IMG/VR virus record: IMGVR_UViG_3300047552_000251
Coordinates: 1 to 21,895 of that record
Source of the DNA: a virus
Reading direction: 5' to 3' (one strand)
DNA: 21,895 nt
Positions 14,867 through 21,717 of the stretch are shown here, one piece after another (the stretch's first letter is position 1; each line of letters begins with the position of its first letter). The position numbers and the translations under genes are program-made. The notes beneath the pieces are model-generated. The model was not told the origin of the DNA. It did no database searches and was given only the letters and a program-made list of their open reading frames with translations.

Positions 14867-15717
14867 TGTCACAACATGACTATAACTTAGCAGATCAACC
14901 GGGAGCTTCTTTCCGAACAGATCTTAATAACGCGCTAGCAGCTATAGTATCATTTAATAGTGGTGCTACAGAGCCAGCAACTATGTTTGCCTATATGATG
15001 TGGGCAGATACTACAACCGGCAACTTGAAAATTCGTAACTCAGCTAATAATGCCTGGGTTACGATTGGCCCCATGGGAACAGCTAATCTAGGGCTGCTTT
15101 CATCTTCAGCAATCGGATCTACTGTACAGGGATATGATGCAACTCTAGCAGCGCTTGCAGGTACTACTGTAGCTGCTAATACTATGATCTATGCTACTGG
15201 TACTGATACTTTTACTACTACTTCATTAACCGCAGCAGGTAGAGCAATCCTTGATGATGCTGATGCAACGGCACAAAGAGCAACCCTAGGATTAGTAATT
15301 GGTACAGATGTTCAAGGATTTGATGCAAATACTGTTAAGAAGAATGTAGCAAATACATTTACAGCGGTACAAACACCAGCTACTGGAACTGCCTCTGTTA
15401 GTACCACTTCAACCTTTACTTTTAACCCTGCCACTCATGGTCAGGTATGCACGGTTACTTTAACTAACGCAATAACTGTAACATTAGCAATACAGGCAAG
15501 CTCTCTAGTAGCAGGAACTACTTATAGAATTAAGTTAAAGGCTGGCGATACTTCAGCTAGAACTTTTGCAAAGAACTCTACAATTAAAGTAGCTGGAGGT
15601 TCGGCACTACCTATTACATCAGGGGCTACAACTACTAACTCTATCGATCATCTAGTATTTGTGGCTCTAGATGCTAGTACTGCAGAGTGTGTTGGAGGTA
15701 CTGCAGATGTTCGTTGA
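14866..15717 (+). CDS. tail fibre protein with conserved N-terminal attachment region
   Basis: Codes for 283 residues. The start is ATG 14866, overlapping the J stop by one base, with AGAGGA at 5 bases; an in-frame upstream TTG is less likely. Residues 1-70 (Asp-Tyr-Asn-Leu-Ala-Asp-Gln-Pro-Gly, Phe-Arg-x-Asp-Leu-Asn, Met-Met-Trp-Ala-Asp-Thr-Thr) resemble a start I have seen in many phage fibre proteins and probably dock on the tip. Residues 80-170 have repeats such as Gly-Tyr/Phe-Asp-Ala and Ala-Leu-Ala, typical of trimeric fibre shafts. Residues 170-283 form a beta domain similar in outline to the C-terminus of the gene at 18572 (Gly-Gln-Val-x-x-Val-Thr-Leu). The exact family is not certain. 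Confidence 0.85.
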   Translation: MSQHDYNLADQPGASFRTDLNNALAAIVSFNSGATEPATMFAYMMWADTTTGNLKIRNSANNAWVTIGPMGTANLGLLSSSAIGSTVQGYDATLAALAGTTVAANTMIYATGTDTFTTTSLTAAGRAILDDADATAQRATLGLVIGTDVQGFDANTVKKNVANTFTAVQTPATGTASVSTTSTFTFNPATHGQVCTVTLTNAITVTLAIQASSLVAGTTYRIKLKAGDTSARTFAKNSTIKVAGGSALPITSGATTTNSIDHLVFVALDASTAECVGGTADVR

Positions 15718-18076
15718 TTCTGAATCAGGGAGTGTATCACTCCCTGAGATTGCCAACAGTCTCCGACTTAACGGCACAAGCAGTTATCTCTCCAAAGTAT
15801 TTGGCACGCCTACGAGTACAAATACATGGACATATTCGCTGTGGATCAAGCGATCATCGCTTACTACACTGCAAGCACTTATAGCGGATATTACCGATAA
15901 TGATCCTCTGTACCTTTATACCAATGACGCACTTGCTCTAGGTATTTCTGGTTCTGGCGTTATGTTCGGAACGAAGCTGCTCCGAGATGTAACATCTCAC
16001 GTTCAGATTACTTGGTCGCAGACGCCAACAACTGCTACCTTGTACGCAGATAATGCCGTTATCGAGACTTATACCGGCACTCCATTGCGCATGAATATTG
16101 CTGGAAAAACATACGGCATCGGCAATAATGCGGGGCAGTTTTTTAGCGGATATTTGTCCAACGTCTGCTTCATTGATGGCTCAGCGCTAACACCATCTTC
16201 TTTTGCTTACACCGATCCAAACGGCCAGTGGCGATCACTGAGCAAAGCAGCACTAACGGCACTTGCCTCGGCTGGCGGCAACAATAGTTTCTTCTTGCCG
16301 TTCGATAATGGCGCAAGCACTACAACGCTCGGTCAGGACGCATCCAGTAAAGGTAATAACTGGACGCTGAATAGCATGGTGCGCGATGGCTCAGTGAGTG
16401 ATTGCTGGTCTTACGACACGCCGACGAATAACTTCTCTGTAAATAACCAACTCGACAAGAACTCAGTCACGATTTCGGAAGGTGCGTTGAAGGTTTCCAC
16501 TGGCGGTGCATATACTAACCACCGGACGACTTTTGAGTTCAGTTCTGGCAAGTGGTACGCAGAAGCGACTTACATTTCAGGCTCAAGCAACAATGGATTT
16601 GTTGGAGTCTGTGATGCTTCTGTGGCAATTACTTCGTCCAGCTGGAATACAGCTAACGGGTGGTTCTACAACGGTTTTTCCGGTAACAAATACACGAACA
16701 ACGCTGGCTCTGCGTACGGAGCGACTTACGGTGCGAATGCTATTATCGGAATCGCCGTGGATGCTGATGCTGGAACGATCACTTTCTATAAAGACGGCGT
16801 GTCGCAAGGAGTGGCATTTACTGGGTTAACTGGGAGAGTCTTCTCATTTAGCACAAGTGATCCGGGGGATGGGCCACATGTATATGTATGGAACTTTGGA
16901 CAACGCCCTGTTTCTGGCGGGGCCTTTGATTCAGCATCTGGCGGTTACTTCCGCTACACACCTTCAGCGGGGTACAAAGCATGTTGCGCTAAGAATCTGG
17001 CAACGCCTACGGGTGCGGCTGCGGAGCCTAGTAAGCATGTAGCCGTTAAGACGAGAACCGGAACTGGCAACGTATCTGTCGCCGTTAGTGGAATTGGTTT
17101 TGCACCAGATTGGATTTGGTCAAAGGCCAGAAACCAAGCATGGCACCATAACATATTTGACCGAAATCGTGGTGTCACGCTTCCCCTATTATCTGACGGA
17201 ACAAACGCTGAAGGTGCGTTCTCTGTAAATGCACAGCTTTCTTCGTTCGATGCCGACGGATACACAATTGCTTCTACGTCATCAACTAATACGATGAACG
17301 ATGCAACTGGAACCTACGTCGATTGGCTCTGGAAAGCAGGCGGCGCAGCAGTAACGATTCCTGCCGGTTCAATCAATGGTACGAACATAGCAAGTCAAGT
17401 GTCTGCAAACACTGCGGGTGGATTCTCGATTGTTACTTACACCGGAATAGGTGCTAATGCCACGGTGGGTCACGGCTTGGGTGTTGCGCCGAAGATGGTG
17501 ATTGTCAAAGACAGAACACATGCATCTGCGCATTGGGTTGTCTATCACCAGAACATGAGTGCAACACCGCAGAACGATTACTTGATTCTGAGTGGTACGT
17601 TTGCAGTTCAAACGGCAAGCACAATCTGGAACAACACGGCTCCAACGTCGTCAGTGTTCAGCATCGGTACTTCAATCAATACTGGCTCTGCAAATAACTT
17701 CGTCGCCTACTGTTTCGCAGAAGTCCCCGGATTCTCGAAGATTGGTGCTTACGGAGGCAACGGTTCTGCTGATGGGCCGTTTGTTTATTGCGGGTTCCGT
17801 CCGAAGTTCGTGATGGTTAAGGGTATTACTGAAGCCGGCTTTAACTGGGAAATATTCGATACTTCGCGTATTCCTTACAACGATGGCCTTGCAACAGGGA
17901 TCAAACTTGAAGCAAACGCAGCAAGTGCCGAGCCTGGCATAACAGGAAACAACATTGACATCGTAGCCAATGGATTCAAGTTGCGAACGGCTGATTGGGG
18001 TATGAATAAACCGTCAAACACATATATCTTCATAGCCTTCGCCGAGGCACCCTTCAAATACGCTAATGCGAGGTAA
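15707..18076 (+). CDS. receptor-binding adhesin with LamG- and SPRY-like domains, foreign base composition
   Basis: Codes for 789 residues from ATG 15707, which has GGAGGT at 7 bases and overlaps the previous gene by 11. An upstream in-frame ATG (15671) has no such site. Residues 20-160 look like a LamG/concanavalin-type sandwich (Leu-Arg-Leu-Asn-Gly-Thr-Ser-Ser-Tyr-Leu; Gly-Tyr-Leu-Ser-Asn-Val-x-Phe-Ile-Asp-Gly). Residues 275-400 look SPRY-like (Gly-Lys-Trp-Tyr-Ala-Glu; Ile-Thr-Phe-Tyr-Lys-Asp-Gly; Val-Phe-Ser-Phe). A module starting Gly-Phe/Val-x-Pro, then Lys, then Trp, repeats three times (from about 464, 592 and 696). The gene ends Phe-Ala-Glu-Ala-Pro-Phe. It is clearly richer in G+C and in codons such as GCG, CTG, GGC and ACG than genes on either side, suggesting recent acquisition. 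Probably a carbohydrate-binding adhesin. Confidence 0.85.
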   Translation: MFVDSESGSVSLPEIANSLRLNGTSSYLSKVFGTPTSTNTWTYSLWIKRSSLTTLQALIADITDNDPLYLYTNDALALGISGSGVMFGTKLLRDVTSHVQITWSQTPTTATLYADNAVIETYTGTPLRMNIAGKTYGIGNNAGQFFSGYLSNVCFIDGSALTPSSFAYTDPNGQWRSLSKAALTALASAGGNNSFFLPFDNGASTTTLGQDASSKGNNWTLNSMVRDGSVSDCWSYDTPTNNFSVNNQLDKNSVTISEGALKVSTGGAYTNHRTTFEFSSGKWYAEATYISGSSNNGFVGVCDASVAITSSSWNTANGWFYNGFSGNKYTNNAGSAYGATYGANAIIGIAVDADAGTITFYKDGVSQGVAFTGLTGRVFSFSTSDPGDGPHVYVWNFGQRPVSGGAFDSASGGYFRYTPSAGYKACCAKNLATPTGAAAEPSKHVAVKTRTGTGNVSVAVSGIGFAPDWIWSKARNQAWHHNIFDRNRGVTLPLLSDGTNAEGAFSVNAQLSSFDADGYTIASTSSTNTMNDATGTYVDWLWKAGGAAVTIPAGSINGTNIASQVSANTAGGFSIVTYTGIGANATVGHGLGVAPKMVIVKDRTHASAHWVVYHQNMSATPQNDYLILSGTFAVQTASTIWNNTAPTSSVFSIGTSINTGSANNFVAYCFAEVPGFSKIGAYGGNGSADGPFVYCGFRPKFVMVKGITEAGFNWEIFDTSRIPYNDGLATGIKLEANAASAEPGITGNNIDIVANGFKLRTADWGMNKPSNTYIFIAFAEAPFKYANAR
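15725..15747 (+). repeat. perfect 10-bp inverted repeat at the start of the adhesin gene
   Basis: TCAGGGAGTG (15725-15734) and CACTCCCTGA (15738-15747) flank a 3-base loop. It begins 16 bases after the ATG, at the edge where base composition changes. No T-run follows, so it is not a terminator. It may affect translation or mark an exchange boundary. Confidence 0.85.
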
Positions 18077-18078
18077 TA

Positions 18079-18570
18079 ATGTTTTTAATTAATAATAAAC
18101 GAGTAAATATTGACGCTCCTTATAACCATAATGGTGTCACTTACCCTAACTTGCGCGATCCGGTCACACGTGACAAGGTAGGCGTAACCGAAGTACCTGA
18201 TCCAGTATATCCAGATCCAGATTATTTCTATTGGACTGAGAATGAAGACGGTTCACTAAATATTGCTCCTAAGTCTCCAGAGCAAGTGTCTCAAATGCTA
18301 CTATCTAAGGCTAAACAGAAGCGCATTGAGGATGTTAGAAATATTACAGTTACATCTTCTCTAGGAAATACTTTTGATGGTAATGAAGAAGCGCAAGGAC
18401 GCATGGCACGAGCAATTTTAGCAATGCAGGATACAGATCAGCTACCATGGGTACTAGAGAATAATACTGTAGTTGTAGTAAGTAAGCAGGAGCTACTTGA
18501 AGCGCTAAGACTTGCAGGACAGAAAATGTCCGAAATATGGGTAAAAGTATACTCGGAGGAGCTAGTATAA
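18079..18570 (+). CDS. fibre-associated small protein (DUF4376-like C-terminal half)
   Basis: Codes for 163 residues; ATG two bases after the previous stop, with GAGG upstream. The N-terminal 45 residues (Phe-Leu-Ile-Asn-Asn-Lys, Pro-Tyr-Asn-His-Asn-Gly-Val-x-Tyr-Pro, Val-Gly-Val-x-Glu) resemble the start of the 19730 gene. Residues 78-150 (Lys-Arg-Ile-x-x-Val-Arg; Asn-Thr-Phe-Asp-Gly-Asn-Glu-Glu-Ala-Gln-Gly-Arg; Leu-Pro-Trp) resemble the DUF4376-type region in the 20144 gene. Proteins of this kind are often encoded just after fibre genes and may act as fibre chaperones or short fibre parts; the role is not proven. Codon use returns to the AT-rich style of the rest of the phage. Confidence 0.75.
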   Translation: MFLINNKRVNIDAPYNHNGVTYPNLRDPVTRDKVGVTEVPDPVYPDPDYFYWTENEDGSLNIAPKSPEQVSQMLLSKAKQKRIEDVRNITVTSSLGNTFDGNEEAQGRMARAILAMQDTDQLPWVLENNTVVVVSKQELLEALRLAGQKMSEIWVKVYSEELV

Positions 18571-18571
18571 T

Positions 18572-19267
18572 ATGACAATTCAAAGAGACATGTCTACCGG
18601 CCTAGTAGCCGGTAGTACAGGACTAGGGTTCCTTCAGTATAAAGGAACCACAGTTGTAGCAGGAACGCTAAATGGCTCAACAACTGCTCCAACCAATACT
18701 ACTAGACTTAACTACGAGGGTAACTTCTATGCTAAGACTTTTTATGGGGATGGTACTGGATTAACAGGTACTGCAGCATCTCTTACAGCAGGCAATGCTA
18801 CCGCAGTTGCTGATGGAGCTATATCCAGCTTAGCAAAGATTAGTAGCTCTCTATATGGTACTAGCGGTGCTAATAAGCTAGTACAGTTTGACGCGGTAGG
18901 AGTAACCCCTGGTGTAGATATAAAAAGAGCTTTTACTACTCAACAGTCGGTAAAGTCCGGGACACTAACTGATACCACTACTATTAATTGGGATGGGGAT
19001 ACAAATGGTCAGGTAGTATCAGTTACCTTAGCAGGTAACCGTACTATGGCTGCTCCAACTAATATTGTGCAATATGGTATGTACTTAATGCGTGTTACAC
19101 AGGATGCTACTGGATCACGTACACTAGTATGGAACGGTTCTTTTAAGTTCGGAGGTAGTGGGGCACCTACACTAACTACAGTAGCTAATAAGACTGATTG
19201 GCTATCTTTTGTTGGTGGTACAGGCAATACCTTAGAGTATCTTGGTATAAGAAAGGATGCTGTATAA
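18572..19267 (+). CDS. tail fibre / spike-like structural protein
   Basis: Codes for 231 residues from ATG 18572, with GGAGGA at 11 bases. Residues 55-75 contain Phe-Tyr-Gly-Asp-Gly-Thr-Gly-Leu-Thr-Gly-Thr-Ala, a motif common in phage fibre and appendage proteins. The C-terminal 100 residues are beta-rich (Gly-Gln-Val-Val-Ser-Val-Thr-Leu; Asp-Ala-Thr-Gly-Ser-Arg-Thr-Leu-Val-Trp; Lys-Thr-Asp-Trp-Leu-Ser-Phe) and resemble the end of the 14866 fibre, suggesting a shared receptor-facing or trimer-capping domain. No signal peptide or membrane segment. Confidence 0.75.
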   Translation: MTIQRDMSTGLVAGSTGLGFLQYKGTTVVAGTLNGSTTAPTNTTRLNYEGNFYAKTFYGDGTGLTGTAASLTAGNATAVADGAISSLAKISSSLYGTSGANKLVQFDAVGVTPGVDIKRAFTTQQSVKSGTLTDTTTINWDGDTNGQVVSVTLAGNRTMAAPTNIVQYGMYLMRVTQDATGSRTLVWNGSFKFGGSGAPTLTTVANKTDWLSFVGGTGNTLEYLGIRKDAV

Positions 19268-19728
19268 TGTTTGCTCCTATGGTACTAGGTCTTGCCAGCA
19301 TTCCAGGGAATACGTCTTATAGTACTCCTGGAACGTATAACTTTACAGTACCCGAGTATACAACTCTGACTGTAGTAGTTACTGGAGCAAGAGGGGGAAA
19401 TGGGCAGGTAAAGACAGCGGCTGGGGGTACAGGAGGGTATAGCTCTTTTAACTCCACAGTAATTGGATATGGTGGTACTGGGGGTTCAGGAATGTCTCCA
19501 GGAGTAGGGGGTACAGCCTCTGGCGGAGATACTAATGTAACAGGGGCTAATGGTATACAAGAATCTACTATGTACCATGCTTCAACAGGAGGTTACGGAG
19601 GCACAGCAACAAAATTATATACCTCAGGACTTGTATCAGGTAGTACTATTACAGTAGTTGTAGGTGCAATGGGCTGGAGCCCCGATGCTACCTCCCCCCA
19701 CGGCTCAGTAGTCATTAGTTGGACATAG
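19267..19728 (+). CDS. glycine-rich adhesin-like protein
   Basis: Codes for 153 residues. The start is ATG 19267, overlapping the previous stop by one base with AAAGGA at 9 bases; an in-frame TTG at 19198 would run through the previous gene. After a short hydrophobic start, Ser-Tyr-Ser-Thr-Pro-Gly-Thr-Tyr-Asn-Phe-Thr-Val-Pro (about 15-27) and Leu-Thr-Val-Val-Val-Thr-Gly-Ala-Arg-Gly-Gly-Asn-Gly open a glycine-rich domain running to about residue 130, ending in Val-Val-Ile-Ser-Trp. Glycine-rich domains of this type occur in phage tail-tip adhesins such as gp38-like proteins, where Gly loops bind the receptor. Distal adhesin is inferred. Confidence 0.75.
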   Translation: MFAPMVLGLASIPGNTSYSTPGTYNFTVPEYTTLTVVVTGARGGNGQVKTAAGGTGGYSSFNSTVIGYGGTGGSGMSPGVGGTASGGDTNVTGANGIQESTMYHASTGGYGGTATKLYTSGLVSGSTITVVVGAMGWSPDATSPHGSVVISWT

Positions 19729-19729
19729 T

Positions 19730-20113
19730 ATGAAATATTTTATAAAAGATAAAGAGATATATTTAGGAAAGCCTTTTACATATAATGGGCTACAATACCC
19801 AGGAAACTGGTTATTGCTCGCATCTAGTAGTGAGAAAACATCTCTAGGACTACGTATAGAGGAAGATACCCTAGTTGACCCTATATGTATCCCTGAAAAG
19901 GTAGATATGCGCCAGTTCAGGCTTGCTCTTCTAGACTTGGGTATACTAGAGGAGTTCGAGAAGGAGCTAAGAGGTGAAGTTGCATCTATTGAGTGGAACT
20001 TTAGTACAGTAGTACTACGTAATAATAGCTTCTTTTGCATGTACATGAAAGAGTTTCTACGATACTCTGAGGAAAAAATAGATAATATTTTTATACTGGC
20101 TGGATCTAAGTGA
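19730..20113 (+). CDS. small fibre-associated protein
   Basis: Codes for 127 residues, starting two bases after the previous stop; the Shine-Dalgarno is weak, so translation is probably coupled. The N-terminus (Lys-Asp-Lys-Glu-Ile-Tyr, Pro-Phe-Thr-Tyr-Asn-Gly-Leu-Gln-Tyr-Pro, Asn-Trp-Leu) shares its pattern with the 18079 gene. Residues 60-127 have Val-Asp-Met-Arg-Gln-Phe-Arg-Leu-Ala-Leu-Leu followed by helix-rich sequence, a pattern I associate with small proteins near phage fibre genes. It may be a fibre chaperone or accessory subunit; function unknown. Confidence 0.7.
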   Translation: MKYFIKDKEIYLGKPFTYNGLQYPGNWLLLASSSEKTSLGLRIEEDTLVDPICIPEKVDMRQFRLALLDLGILEEFEKELRGEVASIEWNFSTVVLRNNSFFCMYMKEFLRYSEEKIDNIFILAGSK

Positions 20114-20143
20114 TCTTACTAACCTACAAATTAAGAGGATCTA

Positions 20144-20617
20144 ATGCAAGTTGATCACTACAGCGATACTAATGAACTAATTGCCGAGAATATAACACTT
20201 ACCCCACATCTACCAGATCTTCCAGCTGGCCACTACTATCTACCTCACGAGCAAAGCCTTTATTCAAAGAAGGCTGAACTTATAAAGCGTATTAAAGAAA
20301 TACGAGATAGAAAGACAACGCTAGGGGGATACAAAGCAGCAGGAAAATGGTTCCATTCGGATCCATTTTCTCGCTCTCAGCATCTTGGTCTAGTTATTCT
20401 AGGAACTAACCTTCCTGAGATTGACTGGAAGACTATGGATGGTACAATGTTAAGATTAACTCAGCCAATAGTTCAACAAGTATTCATATCCGCAGTAACC
20501 CAGGATTCAGCACTATTTGCGTACGCTGAATCATTGATTAACCAAGTCAATACTACAGAGAATATTGATAGTATAGATATTAATGCAGGCTGGCCGGAGA
20601 CATACGATGGAATATAA
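20144..20617 (+). CDS. DUF4376-like fibre-associated protein
   Basis: Codes for 157 residues with a strong Shine-Dalgarno (AAGAGGA, 5 bases). Residues 45-115 show the family pattern: Lys-Arg-Ile-x-x-Ile-Arg-Asp-Arg-Lys, Gly-Lys-Trp-Phe-His-Ser-Asp-x-Phe-Ser-Arg-x-Gln, Leu-Gly-Leu, Asp-Trp-Lys-Thr-Met-Asp-Gly, Leu-Thr. The first 40 residues are a Pro-rich link. This domain is widespread next to phage tail fibres; its biochemical role is not established. Confidence 0.8.
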   Translation: MQVDHYSDTNELIAENITLTPHLPDLPAGHYYLPHEQSLYSKKAELIKRIKEIRDRKTTLGGYKAAGKWFHSDPFSRSQHLGLVILGTNLPEIDWKTMDGTMLRLTQPIVQQVFISAVTQDSALFAYAESLINQVNTTENIDSIDINAGWPETYDGI

Positions 20618-21077
20618 TCAAGCAAGATCCGACCTCAAATCGGGCGACGTAGTCGCAACTACATCTAATTCTATCTTCTCCAAGATAATTCGTCTCTTTA
20701 CTCTATCTAATTATAGCCATGTCGGTATCGTTCTAGACATACATGGACGCAAGCTACTGCTGGAGGCGACCCCTCCAGCAGTACGTATAGTTCCTCTTAG
20801 CAACAAGAGTAATTTCTATGTTGTAAAGATGGATAAAATTCTATCTGCAGAAGCAGAGAATCTTGCCTTCTCTTATATTGGTACAGCTAAGTACTCCGTA
20901 CTAGAAGCAGTAAAGTCATACTTTGGACTAAATCGTAATCCTGAAGCCTGGCAGTGTGTGGAACTAGTAAAGCGAATACTACTAGAAAACGGAGTTCCAA
21001 CAGACTGTGAGGATACTCCTAGAGCATTAGTCGAGTATCTACTAAAAGACGGCAGAATCCTAATACATATTGACTAG
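20607..21077 (+). CDS. permuted papain-like enzyme (YiiX/YebB-type NlpC/P60 superfamily)
   Basis: Codes for 156 residues. ATG 20607 follows GGAGA at 6 bases and overlaps the previous gene by 11; an upstream in-frame ATG (20583) has no site. Key residues are in permuted order: Gly13-Asp-Val-Val opening strand, His38 in Ser-His-Val-Gly-Ile-Val, Glu53 in Leu-Leu-Glu-Ala, and Cys117 in Trp-Gln-Cys-Val-Glu-Leu-Val. This fits the circularly permuted NlpC/P60-like group, which includes peptidases and acyl-ester/amide enzymes. No signal peptide or membrane segment. In a tail cluster it could be a virion-associated wall or envelope enzyme, separate from the gpK hydrolase. Substrate unknown. Confidence 0.8.
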   Translation: MEYNQARSDLKSGDVVATTSNSIFSKIIRLFTLSNYSHVGIVLDIHGRKLLLEATPPAVRIVPLSNKSNFYVVKMDKILSAEAENLAFSYIGTAKYSVLEAVKSYFGLNRNPEAWQCVELVKRILLENGVPTDCEDTPRALVEYLLKDGRILIHID

Positions 21078-21094
21078 TATACAAATTTTTATCC

Positions 21095-21123
21095 TTGACA
21101 TGAGATACCCCAAGTGGTATAAT
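21095..21123 (+). promoter_or_regulatory. promoter P3, consensus sigma70 with extended -10
   Basis: TTGACA (21095-21100), 17-bp spacer, TATAAT (21118-21123), with TGG before the -10. The spacer ending (TACCCCAAGTGG) differs from P2 by one base, and 18 bases upstream match P2 exactly. It drives the 21157 gene and what follows. No terminator is visible in front of it. Confidence 0.85.
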
Positions 21124-21152
21124 AGTGTAGATTAAAATATTTGGGGGTTCTC
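21102..21152 (+). promoter_or_regulatory. inverted repeat around P3; putative read-through hairpin
   Basis: GAGATACCCCAA (21102-21113) pairs with TTGGGGGTTCTC (21141-21152) at 10 of 12 positions, enclosing the -10 box. The GGGGG is the only Shine-Dalgarno-like sequence before the ATG at 21157 (spacing 9). Same layout as at P1. Confidence 0.55.
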
Positions 21153-21156
21153 CTTT

Positions 21157-21717
21157 ATGGACGAAAAAACCGAGAGCAGTTATTTATACAAAAAGATAGA
21201 CTCTATTGAGCACAGGTTGGAGAGCCATGTTACAAAGATCGAACAGCGTCTCGACCAGTTGGTACACATTATGTCAGCAGTAGCCGCCCTTCAAGAACGA
21301 GAATCTCGTAATGCGGATGGAATTAAGGAAGTTAAGTCAACCTTAAAAGAATCCTTCGAAACCTTCCAAAAGGCTCTAGAAAGAATCCATAAGCGTTTAG
21401 ACGAGCTACACGATGAGCAGGAGAAGGAAATTGATGCCTGCGTAGTTCGAGACAAAGAGCTAAACATTAAGGTTAGTAACGTGCAGACAGAAGTTGCCAA
21501 ATGGCGGGATCGTGGTGTTGGATTATGGCTCGGCCTATCTCTTCTAGTATTTGTTATTCAAGGATACGGTGGCATGGTACTATCATCTTATATGGAAGAG
21601 TATAAGGCCACCAAAATAGCTATTGTAGAGATTAGCAAGAAGCAGCTCGAGACTTCACAAGAAGTTGAAAGACTAGTAGCTAAGCTGTCTGCTAACCAAG
21701 ATAAGGGGTCAAGATGA
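21157..21717 (+). CDS. coiled-coil protein with one membrane segment
   Basis: Codes for 186 residues. Residues 8-115 are charged heptad-type coiled coil (Ile-Glu-x-Arg-Leu-Glu; Ile-Glu-Gln-Arg-Leu-Asp-Gln-Leu; Ile-His-Lys-Arg-Leu-Asp-Glu-Leu). Residues 119-143 form a hydrophobic membrane segment flanked by Arg-Asp-Arg and Glu-Glu. A second helix follows to 180. The shape resembles XhlA-like or other phage membrane accessory proteins with an N-terminal coiled coil and a single membrane span, but I do not recognise a family. A lysis-related or membrane-anchoring role is only a guess. It starts a new transcription unit at P3. Confidence 0.75.
   Translation: MDEKTESSYLYKKIDSIEHRLESHVTKIEQRLDQLVHIMSAVAALQERESRNADGIKEVKSTLKESFETFQKALERIHKRLDELHDEQEKEIDACVVRDKELNIKVSNVQTEVAKWRDRGVGLWLGLSLLVFVIQGYGGMVLSSYMEEYKATKIAIVEISKKQLETSQEVERLVAKLSANQDKGSR

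Noticed and set aside
16506-16829. Overlapping open frames inside the adhesin gene on both strands
   Set aside because: They follow from the higher GC content of that gene; none has a start signal or recognisable product.
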